Assembly: GCA_031425095.1 (NCBI GenBank)
Contig: JANPIS010000413.1
Span: forward strand, 1-64,000
Direction of reading: 5' to 3'
Source of the DNA: JANNXQ01 sp031425095
GTDB lineage: Bacteria > Verrucomicrobiota > Verrucomicrobiia > Chthoniobacterales > Chthoniobacteraceae
DNA: 64,000 nt
A program made the position numbers and the translations under genes. Positions 33,001 to 41,496 of this stretch are shown one piece after another (position 1 is the stretch's first letter; each line of letters opens with the position of its first letter). The notes beneath the pieces were generated by a model. The model was given only the letters and a program-made list of their open reading frames with translations, was not told the origin of the DNA and did no database searches.

Positions 33001-35174
33001 CGTCAAGTCCGCGGGCTGCACCGCCTCCAATGCCGTGACATTCTCGTGATAAGCCGCATCGGTAGCCGCGGCAGCCCGCGCATCTCGCAGCTTTGTCCGC
33101 ACGTCGTCGGAGAGATATTGATCGTAAGTCTCCCACTGCTCATTCTGCGGATTGCGGTAAAGGAGACCTTTCAACTCCGGCAGGAATTTCTCCGCCGGTT
33201 GGCCCAGCAGTGCTTCCATGCGGTTGAGGTCCACCCTCCCGAGTTCATTGAGGACGAGGATGAGAGCATCTTTAGCCGTTTCCGCTGCCTGCGGAGCCTC
33301 GGGTTGCTGGATGGTGCGCTCGCGGAAGATCGCGGTCTTCTCCGCGCGCTTCGTCTCTTCGTTGTAGTCTTCCAGCGAGCAGAGCAGTGGATACTCGGGA
33401 TCACCGCGAAAGGCGCGGCGGTTGGCGCGATCGTTGATCGCTCCGAAACGCGCGACAAAGTGGTCGTAGTGAAGGTTGAGTAGCCGCCGCCCACGGACAA
33501 TCGCATCGTAGTCGGGTTCCTGAAGTTGGCTGCGAATCACTTCGCGCACGGCATCGCGCACCTTGATGAGACCACGGATGCGCCGTGCCGTTTCGTCCGG
33601 CAGGTTCGTCACCGGCGTGAGCGTCGGGCCGGTGCGAATCGCGATGACGCCATCATGAAGTGTGAAGGCATTTTCCTTCACGTAGTTCGGGGCAAGAATC
33701 TCCACCGGCGCGACCGCACGCAAGTTGGTCGCCTCTTCGGGCATTTGGTAAATCCCCTGCGGTAGCGCCGCGACCGCAACGCGCAGGGCATCGGCCAGCT
33801 CGCGACCGTCGGGAATCAGCGCCGCCTCGTTCCCGCGATACATCTTCCCCTCCTCGGTGATCGTCCCGAGCATCATGTACGGATTCGCGGCGAAGTATTC
33901 GTTGATCTTGAAGGCCACTCCTTCTGCGTTGACGTGCTCCGCGAGGTTCAACCAGGCGGGGACGGACGGCCTTTGCCCGGTCGCAAGCTTGCGAAGGAAT
34001 ACTATGTCCGCCGTCACCTTGGTATTGGCATTCTGCATGAAAGCGGTATTCGGCAAACGGATGGCACCGACAAAGGCAGCGCGTTCGTGGAGGTAGTCAC
34101 GAAGACTGGAGTTGACCTTATCGAGTGTGCCCTTGGACGTGATGAAGACCATCAAGCCCCCCGGTTTCACTTTCTCCATCCCTTTGGCGAAGAAGTAATC
34201 GTGAACCAAAAATTCCGCTCATCGAATTGCGGATCGACGACTTTGTAATCGCCGAAGGGGACGTTCGAGATGGCAAGATCGAAGGCATTATCGACCAGCG
34301 CCGCGTTCTCAAATCCCTGCGCGCGCATGTCGGCATCGGGATACAGCTTGCGCGCGATGTTCGCCGTGAGCGGATCGAGTTCGATCCCTGTAAGCCGAGA
34401 GCGTGCGCTCATTTCCGGCGGCATCAGCCCGAAGAAATGGCCGATGCCCGTTGCCGGCTCCAACACGCGGCCATGCTTGAAGCCGAGTCGCTGCACCGCG
34501 TCGTAGATCGCGCTGACGACGACCGGCGCGGTGTAGTGGGCATTGAGCGTCGAGGCGCGTGCAGCCTCGTATTCCTCTGGCGTCAGCAGCGCCTTGAGCC
34601 GCTCGCGCTCTGGCTGCCATTCGGGAGCCTCGTGCCAGGCAAAGACCTGCGGAATGCCGCCCCATCCGACGTATTTCACCAACACCCGCTTCTCCGCGTC
34701 GGTCGCCTCTCGCCCTTCCCCGTCGAGCCTTTGGACCAACTCAATGGCCGCAAAGTTGTCGCGGCACTTCTGCTTGAGCGAACCTTCGCCGACTCGATCT
34801 TCCGCTCGGATGCGGTAGTTCCCAGCGTTTAGACGCTCTGGCTGTCTTCCGCTGGAAGGAGAATATATTTCTCGCGGATCAACTCCCACGCCGCCGTCTC
34901 CGCCTGCTGCGGCGTCAGGTGCATTTCCGTCTCCAGTTTGCGCGTCAGCGTTTCCATTTCGTCGAGCGTCGTCTCCTGCGCCTCGAAGAGCGCTGCCATC
35001 AACGTCCCCGTCGCTTCCATCTCGCGCACCATTGCGGGGAGGAACTCCCGCCAGTGATTCTCGGCCATCAGTCCGTACTGCATCAGCTGGATTGGTGGTG
35101 TGCCCATGATTGGAGGCGAAGTCAAAGAGGTTGAGTTGGTCCTTGGGAGAGACCTTACCCTTGCGCTTGAGCAT
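30025..35174 (-). pseudogene. giant N6-adenine methylase-SNF2-type helicase of conjugative elements, one frameshift
   Basis: An N-terminal ORF (35174-34167) and a 1,394-codon ORF (34209-30025) together make one roughly 1,710-residue protein. They are joined at a T5 run (plus-strand A5, 34208-34212) where one extra T gives ERNFLVHDYFFAKGMEKVKPGG. Order: QLNLFDF entry, disordered Gly/Asp linker, methylase motif RVLEPATGIGHFFG and ISNVPFGDY, SF2 helicase with AHAVGAGKTYTM (motif I), RLFIDEAHKFKNL (motif II), VFATGTPISNT (III) and QRDGRILRQGN (VI), then a coiled-coil tail. Such proteins sit on integrative and conjugative elements and phages and may protect or process transferred DNA. Two Cas-like or toxin partners were looked for and not seen. 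Confidence 0.85.
34829..35107 (-). CDS. TnpV-like small ORF overlapping the helicase linker in another frame
   Basis: A 92-residue ORF in a frame different from the helicase linker that it overlaps. It reads LMQYGLMAENHWREFLPAMV, TGTLMAALFEAQETTLDEME, and ends WELIREKYILLPAED, resembling the small TnpV-like proteins of transposons and conjugative elements. The overlapped helicase frame here is Gly/Asp/Arg-rich and low in complexity, which is what a passive second frame often looks like. One of the two frames may be a shadow; both have some family support, so I report the overlap rather than choose. Confidence 0.4.
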   Translation of the reverse strand: MGTPPIQLMQYGLMAENHWREFLPAMVREMEATGTLMAALFEAQETTLDEMETLTRKLETEMHLTPQQAETAAWELIREKYILLPAEDSQSV

Positions 35175-35180
35175 GCGGCG

Positions 35181-35426
35181 TCAAGGCGTTGCTGGGTTGA
35201 GGGCCAGTTTCGGCACGACCCGACAGGTCGTGTCTCGGGCTTCGTCAGCGAAACGGCACGCAATTGCCGCGATATGCACGGAATCCCGGCTGTAGGTTGG
35301 ATGATCGTCGAAGTATTGACGCACCCGGTCTTCGATTCCTGGTTGGGCCAGAGCGCGCACTCCCGCCCGTAAGGCCGCCATGAATACTGCGCAGTCGTTA
35401 TGTCGGTGAGTGTCGTTGCGAAACAT
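35181..35426 (-). CDS. small hypothetical protein upstream of the helicase
   Basis: An 81-residue ORF ending 6 bases before the helicase start on the same strand. It reads NDCAVFMAALRAGVRALAQP, then EDRVRQYFDDHPTYSRDSVHIAAIACRFADEARD. The helix-like composition and tight spacing support a gene; no family is recognised. The ribosome site is weak. Confidence 0.45.
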   Translation of the reverse strand: MFRNDTHRHNDCAVFMAALRAGVRALAQPGIEDRVRQYFDDHPTYSRDSVHIAAIACRFADEARDTTCRVVPKLALNPATP

Positions 35427-35682
35427 TTACCGACTCTGCGGCAAAGCGACCGCGCGGGTGCTCCGTAGTCAGCGCAGGCTGTCGTCCGCCGGCTCGTCGG
35501 CACGATCGGTGAAGCGACCGCTCAAAAACTTACCCACGGCATCTCGGGCGGGACCGCGAATTACGCCGCAAGAGCAACGGAGTCACTACTCCTCGCCTAG
35601 GCCTCGCCGATGCCGAAGCCGAGACGCTCCGGCGGGAGTTCAGCGAGTTGGTGCAACGCCACTCGCGCTGGGGATTCTAACG
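35427..35682. other. gene-poor stretch with a possible coding remnant
   Basis: No complete gene. On the plus strand an ORF without a start codon (35513-35680) reads RHLGRDRELRRKSNG, then LADAEAETLRREFSELVQRHSR before TAA; it looks like the last 55 residues of a helical protein whose 5' part has been lost. It lies between the helicase operon and the duplicated segment. Confidence 0.3.
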
Positions 35683-36172
35683 CGCCTGCGTTTTTTTGGA
35701 GGGCGAGGGGCGCCTGCTCCGGGCCAGGGGAGGGACCGGGCCGTAAAGAAGTTCCCCGCCGGCCATCGCTGACCGCAGCAAGAGCGCGCCGCGGCTCATG
35801 TCTCCGCGACCCGCGAACTACAGAGGAAAGCGCAGTCGCTCCCCGAAGATCGGCAGGAGCGTGTCGAGGTAATTTCCGGTCGCCACACTCCCCAGCAAGA
35901 CGATCTCCGCGGGCGAGTAAGCGAGGATTCCCGTGGTGAGTTTTAACGGTTCGGTGAAACGCGGCTCCGCGGAATCCACAGGCACGCCGGCAAGTTCTTC
36001 AAGATCGCGCAAGCCCACCAGCGTGTCGGGCGTGACGAGTCCCCGGCTCGGCGTGATGATGAAGACGCCGGCCAATCCCTCGGGTGGCGCGGCAAAGCGA
36101 CGGGCGTAGGTGAGCTTGCCGCGGAAATAAAGACCGCTGCAGAAGGCGAAGACATCCCCCAAAGCCGCGGCT
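35683..36172 (-). pseudogene. truncated duplicate of the gene at 38666-39265
   Basis: About 490 bases closely match 38670-39160 in the same orientation (GDVFAFCSGLYFRGKLTYARRF, FIITPSRGLVTPDT, EIVLLGSVATG in both). The copy lacks the first roughly 42 codons and has a premature TAG after RLRFPL where the full copy has an EFAGRGDMSRG continuation, although the downstream homology persists to the CCTGCGTTTTTT end. It is a decayed partial duplicate. Confidence 0.8.
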
Positions 36173-36361
36173 CTCCGGCAAAAAGTTCAACGAACTGGTG
36201 AATACGCGGCGGCGCTAGCGCCGCAGTGTCTCCGCCGCCGCCCATTACCGCCCGCAGACGCGAAGACTGCTCAAGGAGAATCGCCTTGCTCCGATATAAG
36301 CAATCGGGCACAAAGATGTCCCTTACACTCTGTCCGGCGCTTCCTCGCACGTCTCAGAATC

Positions 36362-36826
36362 ATGAGCCCACCAGTCACCGATTGGGGCATTGCCACCGTA
36401 GCCGATACATCGGCGCCAGGTTGCGACCTGGTCCGTGAGTGGTTGCGCGAGCACAACTGGACGGTCAATCCAGCTTTCATGGAGCAGCTTCAGCAGCCGG
36501 AGCATCAGCTTCGGCCGCTGGTCCTGCTCGCGACCGCCGAGGCGTGCGTCCTGGGTGGCCTCTTTGCCGAGACCCAGTTGGCGTGGCTTCGCATTTCCGT
36601 CATGTCTGTTCACCCGGAGTGGCGTTCGCAAGGGATCGGTGGGGCGCTGCTGGCCGAGGCGGAGCGGCAGGCCCTCGCACGCGGCTGCAAGTATGCCTGC
36701 GTGGACACAATGCAGTATCAGGCGCCACGCTTTTACCTCTCGCACGGCTTCAAGACCGTCGGTGAGATTTCCGACTGGGATTCGCGTGGCCACAGTAAGC
36801 TCTATCTCTCCAAACGGCTCCGATGA
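36362..36826 (+). CDS. GNAT-family N-acetyltransferase
   Basis: A 154-residue GNAT protein. The coenzyme-A-binding motif A is clear: ISVMSVHPEWRSQGIGGALL with the Arg/Gln-x-x-Gly-x-Gly loop, followed by AEAERQALARGCKYACVDT (motif B) and APRFYLSHGFKTVGEI (C-terminal Tyr-x-x-x-Gly-Phe). The substrate cannot be read from sequence. Its stop overlaps the ATG of the DUF5069 gene (ATGA), so the two are coupled. Confidence 0.88.
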   Translation: MSPPVTDWGIATVADTSAPGCDLVREWLREHNWTVNPAFMEQLQQPEHQLRPLVLLATAEACVLGGLFAETQLAWLRISVMSVHPEWRSQGIGGALLAEAERQALARGCKYACVDTMQYQAPRFYLSHGFKTVGEISDWDSRGHSKLYLSKRLR

Positions 36827-37317
36827 ACCGACCGGAAGCGCTCCGTGAAACCCAAAGACCAGCAATGAAGTTTCAAGGACTCAAAGGCTGTTACGAAAAG
36901 ACCCGCGGACTGTTCTATTTCGCCCGCATGTGTTCGAAGATTCGGCTGCACGCGAACGGCGAACTCCCGGGGGATTACCATGCAATGCTTGGACAGGGGT
37001 TCGACGGACGCACCTGCCGCTATCTGGCAGTCCGCTACGAGGACGCCAGGGCGCAAGTGCTCGCCGGCAAGAACGACGAGGAGGTGCTCGACTGGTGCAT
37101 GACGAATGGCCGCCGCCTCACGGACGAGGAGGTGCTCATCTACAACAGCTTTATGAGCAAGCGCGGTTGGCGGGACGACGAGACCGACGGATATATCCCT
37201 GACATGATCCGGCAATACGGTTTGAAGGACGACGGCTGCGTGATCACCGACTTCGACCTGATCGAGATGGACGAAGGTCGCTGGTATCCCGACATGTGGA
37301 GGGACGCATGGAGGTAA
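36823..37317 (+). CDS. DUF5069-family protein
   Basis: A 164-residue soluble protein with LFYFARMCSKIRLHANGELP, GDYHAMLGQGFDGRTCRYL, DEEVLDWCMTNGRRLTDEEV and NSFMSKRGWRDDETDGYIP, blocks I recall from DUF5069. The function is unknown; some members are annotated in sugar-acid contexts without evidence. An internal ATG 15 codons in (MKFQGLKG) may be the real start, but the ATGA overlap favours 36823. Confidence 0.8.
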   Translation: MNRPEALRETQRPAMKFQGLKGCYEKTRGLFYFARMCSKIRLHANGELPGDYHAMLGQGFDGRTCRYLAVRYEDARAQVLAGKNDEEVLDWCMTNGRRLTDEEVLIYNSFMSKRGWRDDETDGYIPDMIRQYGLKDDGCVITDFDLIEMDEGRWYPDMWRDAWR

Positions 37318-37387
37318 TTTCGCTATGAAAGTAACGCCTAACCGTTTCCCCGCTGGTGCTCTCATCGCCACGATCGAAAGACTGATT

Positions 37388-37879
37388 ATGAAACCCGCTC
37401 TCCTCCTCATTCTCACGACCATGCTTCCGTTCATGATGCGCGCAGACGATAAACAAGCCACGGGCGACGCGAAAGCCGGTGCCATCGCCCAGGAAGGCGT
37501 CTGGAAGCCAATCGCCGCCATCCTTGGGGGTGCGCGGCTGCCGGAGCCCGCCCTCAAAGCCATCACGCTGAGAATCACCGGCGGGAATTATGAAGTCACC
37601 ATCGAAGGGGAAAGAGAGCCGGACAAAGGGACTTGCACGCTCGACACGACCACCAGTCCCAAGCGCATGACCATCAAGAGCACGGCCGGCCCCAACCACG
37701 GCAAGACCTTTCTTGCCATCTACGAGATGAAGGACGCCGTATCGATGCGGGTCTGCTATGACCTGTCGGGCATGGAGTTACCGAAAGAATTAAAGGCACC
37801 GAAAGGGACTTCCCTTTATCTCGTCGGTTACCGGAGGCAGATCGGGCAGCCAGCGGAGAAGACAGCGCCAAAGCAATGA
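37388..37879 (+). CDS. secreted TIGR03067-like protein
   Basis: A 163-residue exported protein starting at 37388 with a signal peptide (LLLILTTMLPFMMRADD). The core has GVWKPIAAILGGARLPE, ITGGNYEVTIEGEREPDKGT, MTIKSTAGPNHGKTFLAIYE and a CYDL strand: the lipocalin-like pattern of the planctomycetal TIGR03067 domain, in which a small beta-barrel follows a G-W motif. Its presence supports a PVC-group host. Function is unknown. Confidence 0.8.
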   Translation: MKPALLLILTTMLPFMMRADDKQATGDAKAGAIAQEGVWKPIAAILGGARLPEPALKAITLRITGGNYEVTIEGEREPDKGTCTLDTTTSPKRMTIKSTAGPNHGKTFLAIYEMKDAVSMRVCYDLSGMELPKELKAPKGTSLYLVGYRRQIGQPAEKTAPKQ

Positions 37880-38036
37880 GCGCGGATACGGGTGACCACG
37901 CGCAACTGCGAACTGCTCCGTGCGTCATGGCCCATGCTCCTCCCACCTGCGCCCCCGCCGCCTTTCCGCATCGGCCGCGCCGCCCTCCGCAGTTGTTGAG
38001 CTTGGGGGTGTTCGGCGCCTCAGGGCTTCACGCGGC

Positions 38037-38594
38037 ATGACGACCACCATTTGTACGGAACGGTTGGAATTGATCCCCCTTCTTCCTCCATTCCTGCAGG
38101 CCGTCCTTACGCATGACCTCACAAAGGCGGAGCGATTACTGGGGTTGTCGCTCCCGGACGGTTTGCTGGCTTCCACCGATGTCATGGCCCTGCGGCTTCA
38201 GCAACTGCAAGCGGAGGCGACGTTCCAGCCATGGTCCTTGCGGGCGATGGCGCTCCGCGACCGGCGTGTAATGGTCGGCCACATAGGGTTCCACACGGCC
38301 CCCGGAGCAGAGTATTTTCGGCCTTATGCTCCGGGAGGTGTGGAGTTTGGATTCACGGTGTATCCGCCTTTTCGGCGTCAGGGTTACGCCCGCGAAGCTT
38401 CGCGGGCGCTGATGGGCTGGGCGCATCAGGTTCACGGTGTGACGAGATTTGTGCTGAGTATCCGGCCGGACAATACCGCCCCTCAAGCTCTCGCCGCCGG
38501 GCTTGGTTTTGTGCGCATCGGCTCTCACATCGACGAGGTGGATGGTCTTGAAGACATTCTTGAGCACAGACTTTGCAATGATCACGTGGCCTAA
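38037..38594 (+). CDS. RimJ/RimL-type GNAT acetyltransferase
   Basis: A 185-residue protein: TTICTERLELIPLLPPFLQA at the N-terminus (the usual T-RL-L-P opening), then VMVGHIGFHTAPG, GVEFGFTVYPPFRRQGYAREA (acetyl-CoA loop) and FVLSIRPDNTAPQALAAGLG-FVRIG. This is the RimJ/RimL-like ribosomal-protein or small-molecule acetyltransferase type. An upstream in-frame ATG at 37920 gives an arginine-rich extension and was rejected. It is not coupled to its neighbours. Confidence 0.88.
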   Translation: MTTTICTERLELIPLLPPFLQAVLTHDLTKAERLLGLSLPDGLLASTDVMALRLQQLQAEATFQPWSLRAMALRDRRVMVGHIGFHTAPGAEYFRPYAPGGVEFGFTVYPPFRRQGYAREASRALMGWAHQVHGVTRFVLSIRPDNTAPQALAAGLGFVRIGSHIDEVDGLEDILEHRLCNDHVA

Positions 38595-38665
38595 CCCGTC
38601 GCTGTCGCACTCTCACGACACGGCATTCATGAATAAAACGGCGGGTCACCCATGCAGGCAGGTGG

Positions 38666-39265
38666 TTATGCCTGCGTTTTTTGGGCGGGCGAGGGGCCCC
38701 TGCTCCGGGCCAGGGGAGGCACCTGGCCGTACTGAAGTTCCCGCCCGGCCAGCGCGGATCGGAGCAGGAGCGCGCCGCGGCTCATGTCTCCGCGACCGGC
38801 AAACTCCAGAGGAAAGCGCAATTGCTCCCCAAAGATCGGCAGGAGTGTGTCGAGATACTTGCCGGTCGCCACACTCCCCAGCAAGACGATCTCCGTGGGT
38901 GCGTCCGCGAGGGGTTCCGCGGTGAGTCTTAACGGTTCTGTGAAGCGCGGCTCGGCGGAATCCACGGGCACGTCGGCAAATTCCGCAAGGTCGCGCCAGC
39001 CGACCTGCGTGTCGGGGGTGACCAGGCCGCGGCTCGGCGTGATGATGAAGACGCCGGGCAATCCCTCGGGTGGCGTGGCAAAGCGACGGGCGTAGGTGAG
39101 CTTGCCGCGGAAATAGAGTCCGCTGCAGAACGCGAAGACATCGCCCAGAGCCGCGGCGCCGATTTGCACCTGCCGCGCGAGTTCAAATGTGGCCGTGGGC
39201 CGCGTGAGCAGAGCGGCGCGCTTCCCATCGGAGCGTGCGGGCGAGAGGAGAAAGACCCGCTTCAT
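38666..39265 (-). CDS. conserved protein of unknown function next to NHEJ genes
   Basis: A 199-residue soluble protein starting at 39265 (MKRVFLLSPARSDGKRA). Blocks: FELARQVQIGAAALGDVFAF, CSGLYFRGKLTYARRF, GVFIITPSRGLVTPDT, EIVLLGSVATGKYLDTLLP and EFAGRGDMSRGALLLRSA. I recall this protein as conserved in several phyla, often without a name. The divergent gene 57 bases away encodes the LigD-type polymerase. A longer ORF extending to 40177 on the same strand is antisense to that gene and was rejected. A truncated duplicate is at 35683-36172. Confidence 0.75.
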   Translation of the reverse strand: MKRVFLLSPARSDGKRAALLTRPTATFELARQVQIGAAALGDVFAFCSGLYFRGKLTYARRFATPPEGLPGVFIITPSRGLVTPDTQVGWRDLAEFADVPVDSAEPRFTEPLRLTAEPLADAPTEIVLLGSVATGKYLDTLLPIFGEQLRFPLEFAGRGDMSRGALLLRSALAGRELQYGQVPPLARSRGPSPAQKTQA

Positions 39266-39322
39266 GGCCTTTCGATGCCGCCGGGAAGCCAGCGCGGTGC
39301 GATGCGAGAGAGACCACGCGCC

Positions 39323-40243
39323 ATGAGCAAGAAATCTGAAATCGAAGTCGCCGGCAAAAAGCTCACGGTCTCGAATCTCGGCAAGGTGCTGTATCCCGAG
39401 TGCGGATTCACGAAAGGGCAGGTCATCGACTATTACATACGCATTGCCCCGGTGCTTTTGCCGCATCTGAAGAACCGGCCCATCACCCTCAAGCGGTATC
39501 CCGACGGCGTGGAGGGTTTCTTCTTTTACGAGAAACAGTGCCCCTCGCATCGGCCAGCCTGGGTGAAGACGACCGAGGTGCCCTCGCGCCGCGAGGAGGG
39601 AAAGATCGACTATTGCCTGATGAACGATCTGCCGGCGCTGGTGTGGGCGGCGAATCTGGCGGACTTGGAGTTGCACACCTTTCTGCACCGCGCGCCAGCC
39701 ATCACGAAGCCGACCATGCTGGCCTTCGATCTCGATCCCGGTGCGCCTGCGGACATGGTGCTCTGCTGCCGCGTGGGGCTGCGGCTGCGGGAGACTTTCG
39801 ACGCCCTCGGGCTTCAGGCGTTTCCCAAGACCTCCGGTTCCAAAGGTCTCCAAATCTTCATCCCCCTCAACTCTGCGACGACCTACGAGAAGACCAAAGC
39901 CTTTGCGCACGCGGTCGCGCAAAAGATGGAACGCGAGCACCCGGGGGAGGTGGTGTCGCGAATGCAAAAGACGCTGCGCAAAGGCAAAGTGCTCATCGAC
40001 TGGAGCCAAAACGGTGAACACAAGACGACGGTGAACGTGTACTCGCTGCGCGCCAAACCGCACCCAACCATATCCACTCCGGTGACCTGGCAGGAGGTCG
40101 AGGCGGTCGTGAAGAAACGGAACGCCAGGCTTTTGGTCTTCGAGAGTGATGCGGTGCTGCGGAGAGTAGAGAAACACGGCGATCTGTTCGCGCCGGTCCT
40201 CACGCTCAAGCAGCGGCTCCCTTCTCTTCGCGCGTTGGAATAA
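39323..40243 (+). CDS. LigD-type primase-polymerase (NHEJ polymerase domain, stand-alone)
   Basis: A 306-residue enzyme equal to the polymerase domain of LigD, which fills gaps during non-homologous end joining. Residues: LTVSNLGKVLYPECGFTKGQ, GFFFYEKQCPSHRPAWV, CLMNDLPALVWAANLADLEL, catalytic Asp pair in AFDLDPG (about 137-139), KTSGSKGLQIFIPL and the third Asp in VLIDWSQN. No ligase or phosphoesterase domain is attached. The start at 39323 (MSKKSEIEVAGKK) is preferred over an upstream ATG. It is convergent with the ligase gene, four bases apart. Confidence 0.93.
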   Translation: MSKKSEIEVAGKKLTVSNLGKVLYPECGFTKGQVIDYYIRIAPVLLPHLKNRPITLKRYPDGVEGFFFYEKQCPSHRPAWVKTTEVPSRREEGKIDYCLMNDLPALVWAANLADLELHTFLHRAPAITKPTMLAFDLDPGAPADMVLCCRVGLRLRETFDALGLQAFPKTSGSKGLQIFIPLNSATTYEKTKAFAHAVAQKMEREHPGEVVSRMQKTLRKGKVLIDWSQNGEHKTTVNVYSLRAKPHPTISTPVTWQEVEAVVKKRNARLLVFESDAVLRRVEKHGDLFAPVLTLKQRLPSLRALE

Positions 40244-40246
40244 TCC

Positions 40247-41359
40247 CTACTTGAGCAGCTTGAGCACGTTCGCCTGCTTTTGCATCAACTGCTGTGTGGT
40301 GCATTGCCGCGGCGATTTGTCGGGGCGCCAGCGCAGCAGCCTGGTCCCGTGGCGAAAGCGCCCGCCAGTGACATGGTCGTAACATACTTCGACCACGAGC
40401 TTCGGCTGGAGTGGCTGCGACGAGGTGTCTTTCCCGGCGTTCCAACGACTCGGCCCGCCGGGTGCCTTGCCGGTGAAGGCGGGTTTCCCGATCAAACGCT
40501 CCAGCTTTTTGGTGAGAGCTGGCTTATCGGCGGTGCAGAGGCTGGAGGTGAACCCGACATGGTGGAGCAGGCCTTGCTCGTCGTAGAGTCCGAGGAGGAG
40601 GGAGCCCACGAGTTTGCTCCCGGTGCCGTAACGGAAACCGCCGACCACGCAATCTGCGCTGCGGAAGTTCTTGATCTTCTGCATCCCATCGCGCTCACCC
40701 GAGCGGTAAGGTAAATCCACTCGCTTGGCGATAATGCCATCCAGGGTTGCTCCGGTCTGCGAGAGCCAGCGCTTCGCCGTGGACAGTTTCTTCGTGGCCG
40801 GTGAGAGACGGATGATCCCCTTTTCTGGGAAATGCGCGGCGGCGAATGTCTCCAGCGCCACGCGTCGCTCCCGAAGCGGTGCGTCGAGCATCGAGCGTCC
40901 GTCTTCCCCGGCCAGCAGGTCGAAGACAACCAGGATGGCGGGCGTCTCCCCGGAGAGTCTCGCGATGCGCGACGCCGCTGGATGGATGCGCTGAAGGAGG
41001 GCGTCGAAGGAAAAGCCGCGGCCTTGGGGGATGGCGATCTCGCCGTCGAGGACGAAGCACGGCGCATCCAGATCGGCGAGTGCGGCGACGAGCTCGGAAA
41101 AGTAACGTGCCAGGGGTTGCTGGGCTTTCGATTGCAGGCGCACGTCCGCGCCGGCGCGAAAAGCAATGCAGCGAAAGCCGTCCCATTTCGGTTCATACTG
41201 CCATTCACTTCCGATCGGAATGGTGTCCACCGAGAGCGCCTCCATCGGCGCCAGCGTCGCCGGCATCTTCAACGTCGCCGCGCCCTTCATCGAGCCGCGC
41301 GAAGTTAGCCGGGGGTTCCGCACCGTGCGGTTCTTCGTGAGCGTGGATACAGCAGGCAT
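40247..41359 (-). CDS. ATP-dependent DNA ligase (LigD/LigC-like)
   Basis: A 370-residue ligase with adenylation and OB domains only. The motif I lysine is Lys58 in YEPKWDGFR; further motifs are FVLDGEIAIP, VVFDLLAGEDG, LDGIIAKRVDLPYRSGERDG and MQKIKNFRSADCVVGGF, then the OB domain (KLVGSLLLGLYDEQGLLHHV, RFRHGTRLLRWRPDK). Ribosome site AGGAG sits just before the ATG at 41359. With the polymerase on the opposite strand it would seal broken ends; a Ku gene is not in this window. It lies convergent to the polymerase. Confidence 0.93.
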   Translation of the reverse strand: MPAVSTLTKNRTVRNPRLTSRGSMKGAATLKMPATLAPMEALSVDTIPIGSEWQYEPKWDGFRCIAFRAGADVRLQSKAQQPLARYFSELVAALADLDAPCFVLDGEIAIPQGRGFSFDALLQRIHPAASRIARLSGETPAILVVFDLLAGEDGRSMLDAPLRERRVALETFAAAHFPEKGIIRLSPATKKLSTAKRWLSQTGATLDGIIAKRVDLPYRSGERDGMQKIKNFRSADCVVGGFRYGTGSKLVGSLLLGLYDEQGLLHHVGFTSSLCTADKPALTKKLERLIGKPAFTGKAPGGPSRWNAGKDTSSQPLQPKLVVEVCYDHVTGGRFRHGTRLLRWRPDKSPRQCTTQQLMQKQANVLKLLK

Positions 41360-41496
41360 GCCTCTCCTTTCGTGGCGAGCGGTCAGGTCGGACGTGAAGG
41401 GTTCGCATTGCCTGTCGGCAAAAGCGCATTGCCCCGCGGAGGCTCCACCTTACGATGACGCCTGCGTCGCGCGGAGTCGCGATTGAACCATAGAAT

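Noticed and set aside
34167..34209. Treating the methylase and helicase ORFs as two separate genes
   Set aside because: The family is a single polypeptide and the two ORFs meet in the middle of a conserved segment; one base in a T run joins them.
15085..35426. Attachment-site direct repeats and an integrase for the presumed element
   Set aside because: No tyrosine or serine recombinase ORF and no convincing terminal repeat were found; the hairpin repeats are internal.
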